From: Fusarium oxysporum f. sp. lycopersici 4287
Taxonomy: Eukaryota; Ascomycota; Sordariomycetes; Hypocreales; Nectriaceae
Assembly: GCF_000149955.1 (NCBI RefSeq)
Contig: NC_030990.1
Location: forward strand, 2,624,627 to 2,688,626
Direction: 5' to 3'
Length of the DNA: 64,000 nucleotides
Shown here: positions 46,378 through 60,569 of the stretch, piece by piece
Numbering within the stretch: position 1 is the first letter of the stretch
Layout: each line of letters starts with the position of its first letter
Notes under the pieces: generated by a model
What the model was told of the DNA's origin: nothing
The model's database searches: none
What the model saw: only the letters and a program-made list of their open reading frames with translations
Program-made: the position numbers and the translations under genes

Positions 46378-49300
46378 TTAACGATCTAAGGCTTGACTTT
46401 GGCACTACATTCAATCAGCACACTCCGGCCATCTCAGTCACCGAGCAAGGATACTCACCATATTCCAGTAGACGCCCCGCCTCTTCAATAACTCTGCATG
46501 GTTTCCATGTTCCAGCAGCTGACCATCTCCCAATACAAAGATAACATCAGCATTCTGCACTGTGGCCAGTCGATGTGCTACCACGAGCATCGTGCGTCCT
46601 TCACTGGCTCTTTCGAATGCCGACTGGACTAGCTTTTCGCTTTCCGAATCAAGGGAGCTCGTAGCTTCGTCGAGAAGTAGGACTTTTGGGTCGCGAATCA
46701 GAGCGCGAGCAATCGCCACGCGCTGCTTCTGACCACCTGAAAGTGATACACCACGTGATCCAATATTTGTATTGTAGCCCTCCGGCAATGAGACGATAAA
46801 ATCGTGGATCGAGGCATCACGGCACGCTTGGTGTAGTTGCTCATCGGTGATTGCTAGGGGATCGACTCCAAGTAAGATATTCTCCCTGATGGTGCCCTGG
46901 AAGAGGGTGGCTTCTTGGGCCACGAGAGAAAAGTACTTTCGGTATTCGTACAAGTTGATATCGGTAGCATCCTTGCCATTCAGAAGGATTCGGCCCTTAT
47001 CCAAGTCGTAAAATCTGTTTCTTCAGCCACGGTACAATGTAATAGCATGTCGAAGCGACTTACCTTTCCAACAATGAAATGATCGATGACTTTCCTGAGC
47101 CTGAGGCGCCTACGAGGCCAGCAAACTGTCCCTTCTCAATCTTCAGGCTCAACCCTTTGAATACGGGTGTGCTCCTAGTCGGGTATTTGAAGGCGATGTT
47201 TTCCAGCTCAATCGACATTCCACCATCTGTGTCTGGGATCTCCTGTGAGGTAGAGACCTTGTCTCGCGGTTTGCTCTCTCTCATGTTTAGAATACGATTC
47301 GCAGCTGCAGAAGCCATCGCACTGTTTGGTCCAAAGCCAAGGGCTTGCCCGGCTGCCTCGCTTCCATTTGTAATCGCCACTGTGAGATGTAAGTAAGGGT
47401 CAGAAGCGTTTGGGTCTCTATCTGCACTACTCGATACAGAACGTCATAAAGTTCACTTACTGAAACAGACGAAAAAAGCAACTAGACCAATTTCATGTCT
47501 TGATAAAAGACGACCTCCCCACCAGAAGTTCAGAGCTTGACATGCCATACTGGCACTATCAGAGAAACCAAAGAGTATGCTCACCCACCTAGCTTTTCTG
47601 TATGCTGATACAACGTGTTCGTTGAGTAAGTTCTGATATCGGAGGCAAATCGAATCTTCTAGTGTCAGCGAAGTGACCGTTCTAAATGCTCCTATTGACT
47701 CGGATGCAAACTTTGAGCTCTCTGCAAAGACATCATTGTTCATCTTCTCGAATGCCAGCTCGTATTTGAAGCGCCAGTACGCCGAAACGATCATTATGGG
47801 CAACACGACACAGCATGAGACGAGAGCTAGTTTCCATGCGAACGCGAACGCAATGGATATTGCTCCAACCACATTGAAGAGAGCGACAAAGACACTAGCC
47901 ATGTTCAGTCCCATCAATTCTTCAAGTTGCTTGGGGTCCTGGCCAAGTCGGGACGTTATCGTTCCATGAGAGTGGTCTTCATGGTCAAAAAAGGATGTTT
48001 TCTGAAACATTACCGCATCAAAATACTGCTTCTGGTATTTTACGCGTATCGTGGATGACATCCGAGTGGCTACGAAGACAACTACAAAGTAGCTGATTCC
48101 GATTCCTGAAGCCAGGACGACGAACATGAGTGACCAGAAGTTGCTCCCGGATAGGTCCGAGTCAGTCCCTATGTCGTTGAAAGAAACAATAATTTTCCCA
48201 AAGATCCATGCCTGTAATGGTACTCCAGCTCCCACACAGGCACCGGCAAATAGAGTCAGAAAAAACGCTGGCCAGACATTCTTTGACTCGTAGAACAGTC
48301 GACCAAAGCTTGTAAAGAAGTTCCGTGCCTTGTCTTTAGAGGCCTCCGTGGACGTGTCAATCTCGGAAGCTGCAATACTCGTGACGTTGGCCAGGGTAGG
48401 CTTGTCCTCAGTTTCAACCGACTCATCTCCTGCATCTGTGGGTTCTCCAAGCGATAGGGATTGTGCATGTACAAGCCCTGAGTAGACTCCGCCCTCGATC
48501 GTCATGAGATTGTCATGTGTACCTGATTCAGCGACTTTGCCCTTCTTCAATACGATGATACGATCTGCTTTCTTGATGGTCGACAGTCGATGGGCTATTG
48601 TGATAGTGGTTCGGTCTTTAGCAGCTCTGTCAAGGGCCGCTTGAACAATCCTTTCGCCACGAACATCAATAGCACTAGTGGCCTCATCCAGTATAAGTAT
48701 TCTTGGTTTTCGCACGATAGATCGTGCAATAGCCAGCCTCTGTCTCTGTCCACCGGAGAGTTTGGCACCACTATCACCAACGAGCGTGTCCAACCCCTTT
48801 GCATATATTAGCCTTGAATGGGTTTTCGCCAAGGTTTGGCCACAACTTACATCTGGCAGTCGATCAATGAACTCATCGGCGAAAGATTCTCGACACGCCT
48901 CCCTAACCAGTTCTCTCTTCTTGTCCTCGGTCTCATTTTCCCATGGACTTCCGATCAGACCATAGGCAACATTCTTATAAATCGTATCGTTAAACAAGAA
49001 TGGCTCCTGCGAGACAAGACCTATCTGGGACCTCCACCACTTCAAATCGATGTCGTCCAACAATTGGCCTGCTGTCAAGATTCGCCCGTGGACTTCGATA
49101 GGAGGTCCTGATTCTTCAGGCTCATTATCAACCACGTTTTCGGCGTCGACATCCTCATCACTCTCATCTTTCTTGTTCTTACGACCCCCTTTTTTCTCTT
49201 TCTCAATGACCTTGGCAAGAACGTGTTGATCCTGTAAGGTATACCATCTCTGGATGAGTCCAACAATGGTCGATTTGCCTCCCCCGGACGGGCCGACGAT

Positions 49301-50928
49301 CGCATTGATTTTTCCAGCCTCTATACGCAAGTCCAGGCCATCTAGCACCTTGACATGAGGCCGGCTAGGGTAAGCGAAGGTAACATCCTCGAAAATGATA
49401 TCCTGTGTCGAAGAGACTTCGGGCTCCTTGAGAGTACCTTTGGCAGGCTGCGGAGCGTCGATAACAACAAAAAATTCGCAGGCTGCCACAGTGGCTTTTC
49501 CAACGGCCAGTAACGGCGTAGATGTTCGTTCGAGGGAAAGTACGACAATCATAACAGAGAGCAATACGCTGAGGCTATCAGCACAGGATCGTTTGGCATA
49601 TGGACGGACTCACACAAGGACATCTCCCACGTTGTCCAATCTTCCCTCAGAATAGGACTTTGCGCCAAACCAAAAACAAAGGGCGAAACCAGCATATAAC
49701 CCGAAAAACTACGCATGTCAGCAGCTTCAAGTTCAGCCACCATCCAGGTTACTCACTATCAAACCAAGTTGTCCGCCGACAAGGGGAGAGAGAAGTTTAC
49801 CATGTTGGCGGGTTTCCTCGGCGAACTGGGCGTATCGCCTGGAAATGCGTGATTCTGCACCACACGCGGCCACCATTCTGACGCTCGCCAAAGCTTCGCT
49901 GGCAACCGCACCAGCTCTGCCCTCTGCCTAATTCTTGGTCAGCAGTTGAGGTTTTTGAAGGCAAGGGCACTGCAACCTTTGTGATGAGCGCATTGACCTT
50001 GAGTATCATGGGCAGAAATGTGCCCAAGACAAGGAAAAGGTATAGGATGATTGAAGATGTGACAAGAGTCAGGGACCAGTTCTTGACGAATGCTACAATA
50101 ATCGCAGCTACAATGGTTGAGTTGTATTCAACAAAGGTACCAAGTTTTTCTGATATGCCTAGCTGCAGGACATTGGCTGTAGAAGTGATAGTGCCTGTGG
50201 CATAGCCTGGAGGCATTGAGTCGAGGACATGGATAGATTGGCCGAATAGTTTTTGTAGGTAGTGAAGTCTGATGGCGGATGACAGCCTGATGCCTATCAT
50301 GCGGAAAACGAACTAGAGGTGGTCAGATCAGAACGGGTTTGGGTAAACAGTTGATCATACCTTGTTGATAGAGTTGAGCACGAAACGACCCAGAAACAGG
50401 GCGAACATATACAACGCCAACTTATCGATGCTTTTGTTGAATTCACTTCGCGATGTTGTGCTGCCTGGCATAAAGTATTCTGTAAAGTTGCCAACAAATT
50501 GTCCTAGTGATGTCGTCAGGAACATATTCAGAGTTGTGAGTTATGAATAGGCTTACCAAAAACTACATTCATTAATGGCAGCGTCTAAAAGACGCGTTAA
50601 CTACTGATCTTGTCTTGATACCGAGGTTTGGAACAGCTTACAATCCCTGCTCCAATGCTTGCAAAAAAGCCGGCAGCATACGCAAAGAAATCCCATTTTG
50701 TTGCATAGGAGAATATCCGCTACAAGTTATGTTAAGAGTGTCATTAATGCATTGCGCCCTCAGAGGGTTACTCACCAAGTAATCTTTGAAATTTGCTGTC
50801 CGCTCAGGTCGGACCTTTGCCTTGGCTTGTAATTCGTCTTCTGTTTCATCTTTTGTTAATGGGCCTTGAGGCTCTGGGGAAGGAGAGTTGGCAGGCTTCT
50901 CGATTTTGTCATGATGATCAACAGTCAT
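46378..50928 (-). CDS. Full-size ABCB (MDR-type) exporter, 12 exons
   Basis: A 1318-residue TMD-NBD-TMD-NBD exporter of the P-glycoprotein/Pmd1 type, probably pumping lipophilic compounds or peptides across the plasma membrane. Exons: 50928-50776, 50719-50642, 50584-50557 (28 bases), 50503-50361, 50312-49977, 49927-49757, 49708-49614, 49568-48851, 48796-47461, 47379-47064, 47014-46459, 46404-46378. Phases agree throughout. NBD1 has Walker [10 protein letters not shown] (about 427), an unusual Lys/Asp/Glu-rich insertion of roughly 45 residues before the Q-loop (SQEPFLF), [13 protein letters not shown] and [12 protein letters not shown]2 has GASGSGKSS (about 1110), [13 protein letters not shown] and LDEATSSLD. 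Both catalytic Glu and both H-loop His are kept, so both sites look active. The last exon gives the family ending CQSQALDR; without it translation would stop early after MVSILAR. Confidence 0.92.
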
Positions 50929-52838
50929 GATGGCGACGAAACTTAGACACCTTCACGTAAGGAGTCTTGAACAGCAGGTTCAATATTTCAAATGAGGACA
51001 ATCATGGAAACCGGGGGCTCGTAAAGTCGCGCATCAGCTAAAAGAGTGATCTGAGTAAAGGAGAAGAGGAATCGATGGTTGGCTGATATAGGCAGACATC
51101 AACTGATGCACTTCATAGGAAGACAGTACAGTCCAGACTTGTTTAGTATATTACCGTATTGGGAAGTCGTTGATACGAGATACGAGACCAGCAGGCATTA
51201 GAAACTGGTGATTCTTGACGTGACAAGGGCCTTAAATTGACGGTGGTCGATGAAGGTGCCTGTGGTGATCAACGGCGCAGGAAAAACAAGTGTATTCAGT
51301 CAGATCTATGTTTGAGACTGGACTCGATCTTTTGAACACTTTTCATCAACTAATCCTTGTCTGTCAGCATGCTAATGGCTTGGTCACCACAGACCATGTT
51401 TTGACTCAGGGCCTGTGAAGAGGGACCGAGTACGCGGATAGGGAGTTGCATGATATGGAACTAATTACACAAGAAACCATCCCAAATAAGCTTGGTTAAC
51501 CGCTTATAATGAACTACCTCCCCTATCAACTCTAATCATGAGATTAGACAATAACCACGAGTCTGTACAAGTCGTCTGTCTGCCTGGATGCCCGTCATGG
51601 ACTTGGTGAACTGACCTGTCCTACTCCTTAGGTCAGCCAATAGCGCCAGCTTGATATGATACCGGTTCCTAATTTCCATCCACGCTTCGGGTAAGCTCTT
51701 CGGGTTCGGATCGAATCAAGATTCCGATCCAATGTGAGTTGGTGGTGTGCATGCCAGATATCCCGTCGCAGCGTTCTTCTCCTCCACTCGCGTACCATTT
51801 TGGGCATGGGGTCCATGGAAGGATGGCTTTAAATCTGACGCGTAAGTGAGCGTCCCGTAATCTCAGAAGGCTTCGGATGAGGCTGATGTCCCATTTCCTA
51901 ATTATTGTGGGTGCCAGATTGTCGCATTGGACAAGTCTGAATGGGAGCATCACTTCTTCGAACATAATAAGTTTCAGAGAAACTGCATTTAACTTCCCCA
52001 AACATATCTAAAGTTCACTCACTATAGTATCTTCTCAACTACAGAGGGGAAGATAGATGGCTACCCTATAACACAAGCATCTCACAAAACGACAATAGCA
52101 ACATATATATTAACTAGCTCTTATGATAGTTTCTTGTGTAAACATCTATTAGTCCTTACTGTAATGAGCAACTATGTTGATAATACCAGGTGGCTTTTTA
52201 GGTGAAGACTTAAACGGCGTAGCTTGATTTCCCACTACGATCATCCGCAAGTGCACAAGCCTCGTCAACTTCTATAAGTACTTCGATATATTTAAACCTC
52301 TCTCGTGAACCCCCGAGTTCTGGATCGCTGTGACATCTATGTCTAAATTATAAATTAGAGTATAAATATTTACCCTATAGTTCTATCTTCGGCCTGAATT
52401 CAGTGCTCTACATAACAAACCCTGAGCTTGCATCGATACAATACTTATAGCCTTTTCCCCAGATGGATAAACATACAATATCCTTCCTCTTCTCCCCAAA
52501 CTTTCTTACACTACGGAGCCATATATTTTTTCTTACTACCTAATTTACAGTACCTATCTAATAATTAATCAAAGCCAATTAGTGCAGCGTTGGCTCCCCA
52601 GAACTGGGCCACAATCAGTAAGGCATGCCCCACCAACTCTGGGCCAGGCCAGTCAATTGCTTCTCCCACTGGAAAGGTTTTATGCTCGATTGACTTGCTT
52701 GCTGGACTGTACCCAAAGTGTGACGCATATCCCCGTCCCGCCGCTCGCATGATGAGCATCGGCCTCCATTTTTGTGGTGAATTCCAAAGCTTCAATTTCC
52801 TCTGAGGGCGTCGCGTCCTCGCATCAAATGATAAGGAG
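50929..52838. other. 1.9 kb divergent promoter region
   Basis: Between the 5' ends of the ABC transporter (minus) and histidyl-tRNA synthetase (plus). The middle part (about 52010-52560) is AT-rich. Open frames within it show no family resemblance and no splice support. Confidence 0.5.
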
Positions 52839-54857
52839 ATGAGGCCAAAATCAGCCCCAATCAAATCCCTTTCCCTGAGCCGCATTACGGCAAGACCACT
52901 GTCGTCCACACCTGCCTGTCGGTGTCCGCCTTCCTGCCTTGCTCTTACTCGGAGGTATCGTCATTCAAAGTTCCTCAGCCTTGACCCCTCCATCACAGTC
53001 TTTTCCCTGCCCCGCTACGCTTCTTCTTCCTCTTCCCCTTCAAACCCCACCACCACTCTAGAGTCTCCCACATCACTCGAAATGGCGCCCAAGAATAAAT
53101 TCGAGCTCAAGACCCCCAAGGGTACAAAGGACTGTAAGTGATCGAATCAATCGTACTACGGAGGGCATTCCTTAACACCAGCCAAGGGGAGGGAAAGGAT
53201 ATGGTTATCCGTGACCACATCTTCAACACCATCACCCAAGTCTTCAAGCGCCACGGAGGAGTCACGATCGATACCCCCGTCTTTGAGCTCCGAGAGATTC
53301 TCGCTGGAAAATATGGAGAGGACAGCAAGCTCATCTACGACCTTGCTGATCAAGGTGGTGAGATCTGCTCTCTGCGATATGACTTGACAGTCCCCTTTGC
53401 CCGCTTCCTCGCCATGAACAAGCAAATTCAAAACATCAAGAGATATCACATCGCCAAGGTCTACCGCCGAGACCAACCTGCCATGACCAAAGGTCGCATG
53501 CGAGAATTCTACCAGTGCGATTTCGATATTGCCGGCACCTACGACCCCATGCTGCCCGACGCCGAAGTCATCCGCATTATTACAGAAGTCTTTGAGGGAC
53601 TTGGTTGGAACGGTGGATACACGATCAAGCTGAATCACCGAAAGATTCTTGACGGTATTTTCCAAGTCTGTGGAGTGCCTGAAGACAAGATCCGCACCAT
53701 TTCCTCGGCCGTCGACAAGCTCGACAAGCTGCCTTGGGCTGATGTGCGAAAGGAGATGACCGAGGAAAAGGGACTTGATGGTGAGGTCGCTGACCGAATC
53801 GGAGAGTGGGTTGTTCTCAAGGGCAAGCAGGATCTACTGCAGAAGCTTCAGAGCACAGAGAGCTTGGCCGCGAACGAATCCATGAAGAAGGGAATGGAAG
53901 ATCTTGCTCTGCTGTTCGAGTACCTAGAGGCCTTCGGCTGCCTGGATCGAGTTTCTTTCGACCTCAGCTTGGCTCGAGGCCTCGATTATTACACCGGACT
54001 TATCTACGAGGTTGTCACCCAAGGCTCTGCTCCTGAGGTCACACCTGGGCAGGAGAATGCTGAGTCTAAGCCTTCCAAGAAGAAGGGCAAGAAGGGTTCT
54101 GAGGATGACGACCGTTCCGATGACCCCACAGTCGGCGTAGGAAGTGTGGCTGCCGGTGGCCGGTACGACAACCTTGTTGGCATGTTCTCTGGCAAGAGCC
54201 AAATCCCCTGTGTCGGTATCTCCTTTGGCGTTGACAGGATCTTCTCTATCACCAAGGCCAAGATGGCCGCTGAGAAGAATGCTGCTGTCCGTAACAATGA
54301 TGTCGATGTTTATGTCATGGCCTTTGGACAGGGATATTTGAAAGAACGCATGTCAGTGTGTGCCAAGCTGTGGGAGTCTGGAATCAAGGTTGGTTGAGCA
54401 TTTTCCCACGAATCTTACTATTCCACGGAACAGAAGGCTAACTGTGCTATCACAGGCAGAGTTCCTTTACAAAGTCAAGCCTAAGCTGCCGGCACAATTC
54501 AAGGCCGCCGAGGCGAACGGTGTGCCATTTGCTATCTTCCTCGGCGAAGATGAAGTCAAGTCAGGGAAGGTCAAGATTAAGGAGATGGGACTCCAAGAAG
54601 GTCATCCCGAGAAGGAGGGTATTCTTGTCAGTATGTCCGACATGGCTAAGGAGATCAAGGTTCGGCTTCAACGCAAGCGGGAGCTTGACGAGATGACCAG
54701 GCAAGCCGAGGGCCTGAGGGTTGTCCATGGTATCAAGGGCGATGAGGTAAAGGATGCGGAGAAAAAGGTTGAGGATGCCAAGCCTGAAACCACACCAGCA
54801 GCAGTCGAAGCGACTCCAGGAACGGAAGAGCCAGCTCCCAGTAATCCGACAGCATAA
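52839..54857 (+). CDS. HTS1: Histidyl-tRNA synthetase, dual mitochondrial/cytosolic starts
   Basis: A class II aminoacyl-tRNA synthetase that charges tRNA-His. Exons are 52839-53133, 53187-54388 and 54456-54857, giving 632 residues from the first ATG. The first 81 residues are a basic, Ser/Arg-rich presequence with almost no acids ([20 protein letters not shown]). The second in-frame ATG at 53082 ([17 protein letters not shown]) starts a 551-residue cytosolic form, as in yeast HTS1. Intron 1 must end at the AAG at 53184-53186 to give [15 protein letters not shown]; the CAG-type AG five bases earlier breaks the frame. Motif 1 region [16 protein letters not shown], motif 2 region [21 protein letters not shown], histidine signature RGLDYYTG and motif 3 region [11 protein letters not shown] are all present. 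A Lys-rich insertion ([13 protein letters not shown]) and a Pro/Glu-rich C-terminal tail are fungal features. Confidence 0.95.
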
Positions 54858-57312
54858 GTTCTTTGTGACGAACCTCAATAAAACAGTTAAAACGATGGCC
54901 GTGGCGTTAAGTCTTAATAGAGAGGACGATCATCGCACGAAGTCACTGTTCACATGAATGGATGATTTCACTTATTGTCAATCATGGGTAACAAAGTTGA
55001 GGAAACACGTTGTTCCGTGAAGCCAATCGTAGTCGCCTGTTTTTCTGTTTCGCCTTTGCCTAGCGCAGCCACGTTTGCTCCTCTCTACAACAAAACACTA
55101 TGACAACCATGTGCTTTCGATCAACACGGCGGTGCTCTAAGGTCCTGCTGTCTGGTGAAAAGCATCCAGCCTCCAACGCTGGGGCTTTTGAGAACGTTAC
55201 CACGAACGGGCAACAATGGAGACTGCGCACGTCTTGTGAGCAAAGAGATAACCCCCCATTTACGGAATGAATTGGAAGTCAGGCCGCGACCAATCCCTCC
55301 CCGCTTACGGCTCCAGCCGACGTTCTCGAGCAGAGAGGCTTGGATGGCGACCCCGAAGTTGAAACAAAGACAAACACAGGACTGGAGAGACTACCATAAC
55401 GGCACAAGCCTAGAGAGCCTTATTCAACCAGAGACGCAGGTACCGGGTCGCACGCATCTAGTACGTGGCGGATCAATAGCCGCATCCGCCAGTGACCATT
55501 GCATCAGGCGAACCTGCAGTCGCAACCAGCGTCAATCAAGTCGGGAGGGAGCTTAAGTTTCTGCTGCCACCTGATGACCACCCCTGCATCAGAAGGGGAA
55601 CTCTGAAGTTTGGTTCTGGTGCCTATTTAGACGGCCTCAGGATCCCGACCTTCTGGAACCGAGACACTGGCGTTTGTCGTTCACGCCACAAGGCCGACAA
55701 AGCCGAATCGAGTGACTGCAAGTGCAGTTCGACTGCGTGTGCTTTTGCTCTGTGTTGTGTGATAATGTTTCATTCATCTCCCCCCCTCTTTGCATCTTTT
55801 TTTCCACCTGTCCCGACTGTAGAGGAGTATGGTGCTTCCTTGAAGATAGGTAGGTTTCTTTTCTTGGCCAGCCTATCAGCCCAAGTACGACTACTAGGGA
55901 GGGAAGGAGAAAAGAGCGAAGCAAGAGTGAGGACGGCGCGACACCTCTATCCCCAGTTTGGCTTAATTGGTTCCCACAAGATCGTGGAACCACTCTGCTC
56001 TTCTTGTTAAGGTTTCCTCATTACTAAGTAGTAGGGGTAGGAAGTAAGAGTATGGAAAGGCCCTAGGAGTGGTGCAATGTCAACCGGACACGAACCGTGC
56101 AGTCAGGGCATGGCCCAACACACGAGTAGCTGAACAGGGTCTCAAGAAGGAAGATCAATCCTTCTCTTCAAACAAGGGCGAGGGTTGATCTTGAGGTTGA
56201 ACCTGTCATCCCCGGATCGTGTGTGTTATGTGAGCCCATGTCAAGTTGTGCTTATATCTGTGTTAGTGTCTGTTGGCCCGAGGACCGATGTATGACAGAC
56301 ACTCTTGGCCGTCACGTCTCAACTTCCAACTCACACATTGTCCACTTTAAGCCGATTTTGCTACCCTTTGTTCTTTTATGCCATGCTATTTGCCCTCCGC
56401 TGGGACCTCGATTTTTCGTAGTGTCTGACCAAAAACGGCTCAACGGCATCATCGTTCTCAGAACTATTTCGAAACCGCCTGGCAACCAGCGAAGAGCTCG
56501 GCGCCGCTGACACAAAGGACGAGACCCAGCCCAGCAATGATCTTCATTGCCCAGAGATCGGTATTCCCGACGACGGAGTAGTATCGACGCTATAATATTT
56601 GATTTGTGCTTGTCACCTGGACAACTTTGGCACTGGCTAGATGGTTCATCGATGTGGCGTTTATATGCTCAACACCAACCGCTTTCGGATATCTTGAATT
56701 CCAGTCCATCTCTTAACTACCCGCAACCACCATCATCGCACGATTTTCAATATTTTCGACTTGTTTTTGTCTTTTCAACGTGAAGGAACTCATCAATCTG
56801 CTTCAGAGGCCTTGATATTTGTCTTTACTAGCTCGACGAGTTGTCAAGAATTCGCTTTGCAGCTCTCACAACCTTGGGCTCTCACTTACACCTCGTTTCA
56901 CGGAACTATTTTTTTTTCTCTTTTCTTTTTCGATACCTTCGTTGTCTTACCAATCAATTTATGGGACGACTCAGAATTGTCTCTCTTTGCCCCTTCCTGC
57001 CAGGGGAGACCATCAAAGACACTTTCACGTCATAAAACCTTTAGTGTTCTGTCATACTTGGTCCCCAGTTCGCACACACTCATGAGACTGACCACGAGGA
57101 GCTGAGCTGATAAGGCACCGTCTTGGTAACAAAATATTGGCATATTGGCCACACAAACCTTGGCCACGCCACGCGCGCCGCCGCTCTCAGTCCGGACTCT
57201 TATATTGTAACGCCCCCAGAACAGCCCTCCATCCACTCTGCCTCTAGACCACGACCATAACCCCAGACACGAGCCTTCGGGCTACCTACACTGAAGATTG
57301 TCACTTGTCACC
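54858..57312. other. 2.5 kb gene-free region
   Basis: 3' flank of HTS1, then sequence without a supported gene. From about 56700 to 57312 the plus strand is pyrimidine-rich and probably the leader of the next gene. Several overlapping open frames here are low-complexity (Phe/Ser/Leu-rich) readings of that CT-rich tract. Confidence 0.5.
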
Positions 57313-58558
57313 ATGGCTGCTTTGCTGCCTCAGCCAATTCATACAGCCACTTCGTCGCCTTGGCCTTCACGAACATCATCACTGTCCATGTCGCCACGGA
57401 TGGAGACATGTCGTGCTTCAGTCACAGAGACTAACTCGCCAGAATGGCTTCCCCAGGCTCTGTCAGAGACTCTACATGTCCTGCCTTACACTTCCACCGA
57501 GTGGGCAAAGGTGATTTCGGATGTCAAGAGAGAATATCTCAACCGCCGTTATCGTCCTTGTGCAACCCGCTGCAGTGAAATCCTGGACAATCTCAAAGAT
57601 TTCGTAAGTTGTCTTTCATTAACGGTGGTAAAACAGTTCTAATGAGAACCAGAGCATCGTTGAGCCAGCATATCTCATATATCTTCACTTTTACGCAGCC
57701 AACTCACAAGAGATGCTTGCTCGTGCACTTCATCAGGCCGCCCCAGCACGAACCACACTCCTCAACCAGGCTCGTGACCATTATCAACGTGCCTCAACAC
57801 TCATCAATGCTGCAGACTCAACAGTTGGTCCAGCATTACTGAGAAGACCGTCTGGCACTACTACAACACTGCCAAGCCTCCACTCTGCCGATAGCTCTGT
57901 GAGCTCCCACGTATCGTCAACATGGACTTCGTCTCACGGTATATCTCCGGCATCATCTATCTCATCGATTCAAAGCGTGCCCACTTCCAAGCGTAAGAAG
58001 AAGCGAGTGACTTTCAGCGATGTGCCCGTGGAGCTTCTCGAACGTCCGGACTCACCAACGCTTGGCCTAGGCAGCTTTTTAGGACCTGCTCGTTCAATAT
58101 CCCCAGAGCTTTCTGCGCGAGATTCTTCTGCTGTGCTAGCACCTCTGCGGTCATTGACTCAGGCGCCTCGGTCAATCCTCACTCCGCGCTCAGCACAAAA
58201 CGAGGTCTCCCCTTCTACAGACGCAGAGCTTGATCCCTTCCGCCATGCTCGCTCTGTTCACCGCTACAGTGCTCTCCTCACGAGCCTGCAGCGCCAAGTC
58301 TTTCGACACCTCAACTTCATCGAGACAGAGCTCGGCCAACAGCACACTACCCCCCCGTATGAAGACACACCCCCGTCGCCTACCACTGTGAACATGGTCA
58401 CTTCTGTGTCCGCTACGCCGAACGCTGACAAGACGCGTTCACCGGAGCTACAGGCACGGATAGAGCGACTCCGTGCAAAAGGCTGGGAACGCAAGCGATT
58501 CGACGCGCGTCGGTATGCCGAACTTCGCGAGAGTGCTTCGGCAGACATGAACGACTAA
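57313..58558 (+). CDS. Conserved-looking fungal protein with PP1-docking motif
   Basis: A 398-residue protein from exons 57313-57603 and 57653-58558 (GTAAGT/ACCAG, phase 0). I do not recognise a named family. Residues about 45-150 form a helical region (STEWAKVISDVKREYLNRRY; LIYLHFYAANSQEMLARALH; LLNQARDHYQRASTLI) reminiscent of TPR or MIT-like bundles. A Ser-rich disordered region follows, containing KKKRVTFSDVP, with a strong RVxF-type protein phosphatase 1 docking motif at residues 215-218. The C-terminus has a second helical part (YSALLTSLQRQVFRHLNFIE) and a basic end (RLRAKGWERKRFDARRYAEL). I chose the ATG at 57313, in CACCATGG context. A role as a PP1 regulatory subunit is inference from the motif only. 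Confidence 0.8.
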
Positions 58559-59172
58559 ACTCTACTCATTTCAGTCGCCAATCGGTTACCTTTGTCGACC
58601 CAATGTTTATGAGAATGAAAGTGGACGGATGCTCCTTTCATCATGTATGTATGCTTATGAGATGTAAATGATATCACGAGGAGAGATCATGCAACTGGTT
58701 CCAAGGATACGCTTGACGCGTGGTTCGGGATAGAATAATGATGGTCACTTGTATTAGCACACCAAAGACTGGATCTTTAGTTTGTTAGGACAGAGAAGTC
58801 AGGGGAAGACCACACAAGATTGTTGGTCAACTGGGAGGCTACCGAATATAGAGCATTTATCTACTCTGCACTATGATCTGAGTGAAAAACATGGAATTCG
58901 CTTGGGTTAACGGAGGCATTCAATTCCCATTTTTTTTAGACCCAAAGAATATTTCCGAAACCAAAAAACAACGCTTTCAACCCAAGGAGTCGCATCACCC
59001 TTTGCGACCAATTCTGACTCGTCTTTCCCATCCGTGCTATTGCCCTTCTTTCGTGCATCTTGCGAGGACTCAGGTTGCCATTCATCTCGGCATTATACTA
59101 AGGTCGCCCACCGTGGTGCTGTCCAATATATGTGAACATGTCTGCAATTGATTGGAATCCTCGATATATTTA
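58559..59172. other. Convergent 3' spacer
   Basis: 3' flanks of two converging genes. No coding signal. Confidence 0.5.

Positions 59173-60569
<1,397 letters not shown>

Noticed and set aside
52565..52909. 114-codon minus-strand frame
   Set aside because: Overlaps the HTS1 promoter and presequence; no protein family features.
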